NCBI RefSeq assembly: GCF_003054265.1 | Contig: NZ_QBKT01000001.1 | Span: 496,001-560,000 of the forward strand | Source: Kordia periserrulae | Lineage (GTDB): Bacteria; Bacteroidota; Bacteroidia; Flavobacteriales; Flavobacteriaceae | Direction: 5' to 3' | Length of the DNA: 64,000 nucleotides | Part shown: positions 63,416-64,000 of the stretch, piece after piece | Layout: each line of letters begins with the position of its first letter | Numbering within the stretch: the first letter of the stretch is position 1 | The notes under the pieces: model-generated | Database searches by the model: none | Told to the model about the DNA's origin: nothing | The model's input: only the letters and a program-made list of their open reading frames with translations | Made by a program: the position numbers and the translations under genes

Positions 63416-64000
63416 TCACTTCACCAAATAAAAAACGCCTTCTCCAAACAACCAACGCGAATATTTGTACTTTTTTACTATTTTTTGATGCTTTGCTGGT
63501 TTGAAAACTAGCGTGTATGTTGGCGTGACTTGCTCCCACCATTTTTCTTGTGTTTCGGAGAAAAAATTCCACGTAACATATTCTACGCCGCCTTGCAGTT
63601 GATTTTTAGGAACGGTTTCTGTGAGTTCGTGTATCACTTCCCAACGTGCGCGATTCCATGATAAATAATCATGCACGGCGCATACAGAAAACCACGTCAA
63701 AATTCCCAAGAAACCATACGTGGCATATTGATAGCTTTTTTTGAAAACTTTTGTTGAATTCGCACCCAAAAAGACAATCGCGATAGGAAATAAGGGCAGC
63801 AAATATCTATCGTACACGCCAACCATTAAAAACGGCGTCAAATACACAACAAAAAATACAAACGATAAAATGACAAGCGAATTGACCTGCCTTTTACGAA
63901 ACACACCAAGAACCATATTTCGAATATGAAAAACCAATGTTACACTTGAAAATACGCCGATTGTGGTAATAATTTGCCAAAACCATTTCGGCATTGTCGG
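63416..64000 (-). CDS. C-terminal part of a membrane glycosyltransferase-like protein, 5' end outside window
   Basis: At least 194 codons open to the window edge. Several hydrophobic segments are visible (FVFFVVYLTPFLMVGVYD, LLPLFPIAIVFLGA, YGFLGILTWFSVCAVHD). GVYDRYLLPLFPIAI is a common pattern near the C-terminus of GT39-type (ArnT-like) transferases. The catalytic N-terminus is not visible, so the call is tentative. An ATG at 63994 is unlikely to be the true start, since the frame continues beyond it. Confidence 0.62.
   Translation of the reverse strand, partial: PTMPKWFWQIITTIGVFSSVTLVFHIRNMVLGVFRKRQVNSLVILSFVFFVVYLTPFLMVGVYDRYLLPLFPIAIVFLGANSTKVFKKSYQYATYGFLGILTWFSVCAVHDYLSWNRARWEVIHELTETVPKNQLQGGVEYVTWNFFSETQEKWWEQVTPTYTLVFKPAKHQKIVKKYKYSRWLFGEGVFYLVK

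Overview
The window looks like chromosome from a marine-type member of the Flavobacteriaceae (Bacteroidota). The evidence is the AT-rich base use, promoters of the Bacteroidota form (TAnnTTTG, once with TTTG 19 bp upstream), almost no Shine-Dalgarno sites, alternative complex III genes, DUF5916 and DUF2723 proteins, and secreted proteins with flavobacterial signal peptides. The gene content resembles Kordia, but I could not test this by search. There is no sign of a prophage, CRISPR array, plasmid or classical insertion sequence.

Layout. 1-6323 (minus) encodes the alternative complex III quinol oxidase: a heme-rich cytochrome, ActB, ActC and a truncated ActD. 6536-12580 holds a small SPOR protein, the rimP-nusA-infB operon with a hairpin leader, and a universal stress protein. 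12621-17052 (minus) is a three-gene export operon (ABC, HlyD, TolC) whose ATPase has lost its usual catalytic signatures. 17507-17922 is tRNA-Gln(UUG) with three tandem 114-115 bp copies of its 3' end plus terminator. 18082-23714 holds a large DUF2723 membrane protein, a polysaccharide deacetylase, a thioredoxin-fold protein without CxxC, and a metallophosphoesterase. 23958-28996 is a complete cyanophycin module: synthetase, cyanophycinase and isoaspartyl peptidase.

29241-36631 mixes a secreted leucine-rich repeat protein, polA, a lipoprotein and three very short peptide genes on the minus strand. These look like ribosomally made, modified peptide precursors: two share a leader and one has a double-glycine leader. 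All three carry a GTACGG element 53-59 bp upstream of the start codon. A lipoprotein, a KAP-type NTPase and a DUF5916 outer-membrane protein follow.

42007-64000 is a glycan or lipid surface-modification region. It contains three cobalamin-type radical SAM enzymes, three methyltransferases, four glycosyltransferase-type proteins (the last cut by the window), a flippase, a deacetylase, a GNAT enzyme, two membrane-anchored SGNH hydrolases, a 2OG-Fe(II) oxygenase and a sensor histidine kinase.

The most unusual structure is at 56615-57560. Four tandem units share flanking palindromes; one contains a GIY-YIG nuclease gene whose stop codon lies inside the right palindrome, and the other three carry about 58 bp of non-coding filler in its place. 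This looks like an autonomous element with short, non-autonomous relatives, comparable in logic to REP/RAYT systems but built on a GIY-YIG nuclease. Related palindromes recur at 27774, 36031, 36140 and 48781.
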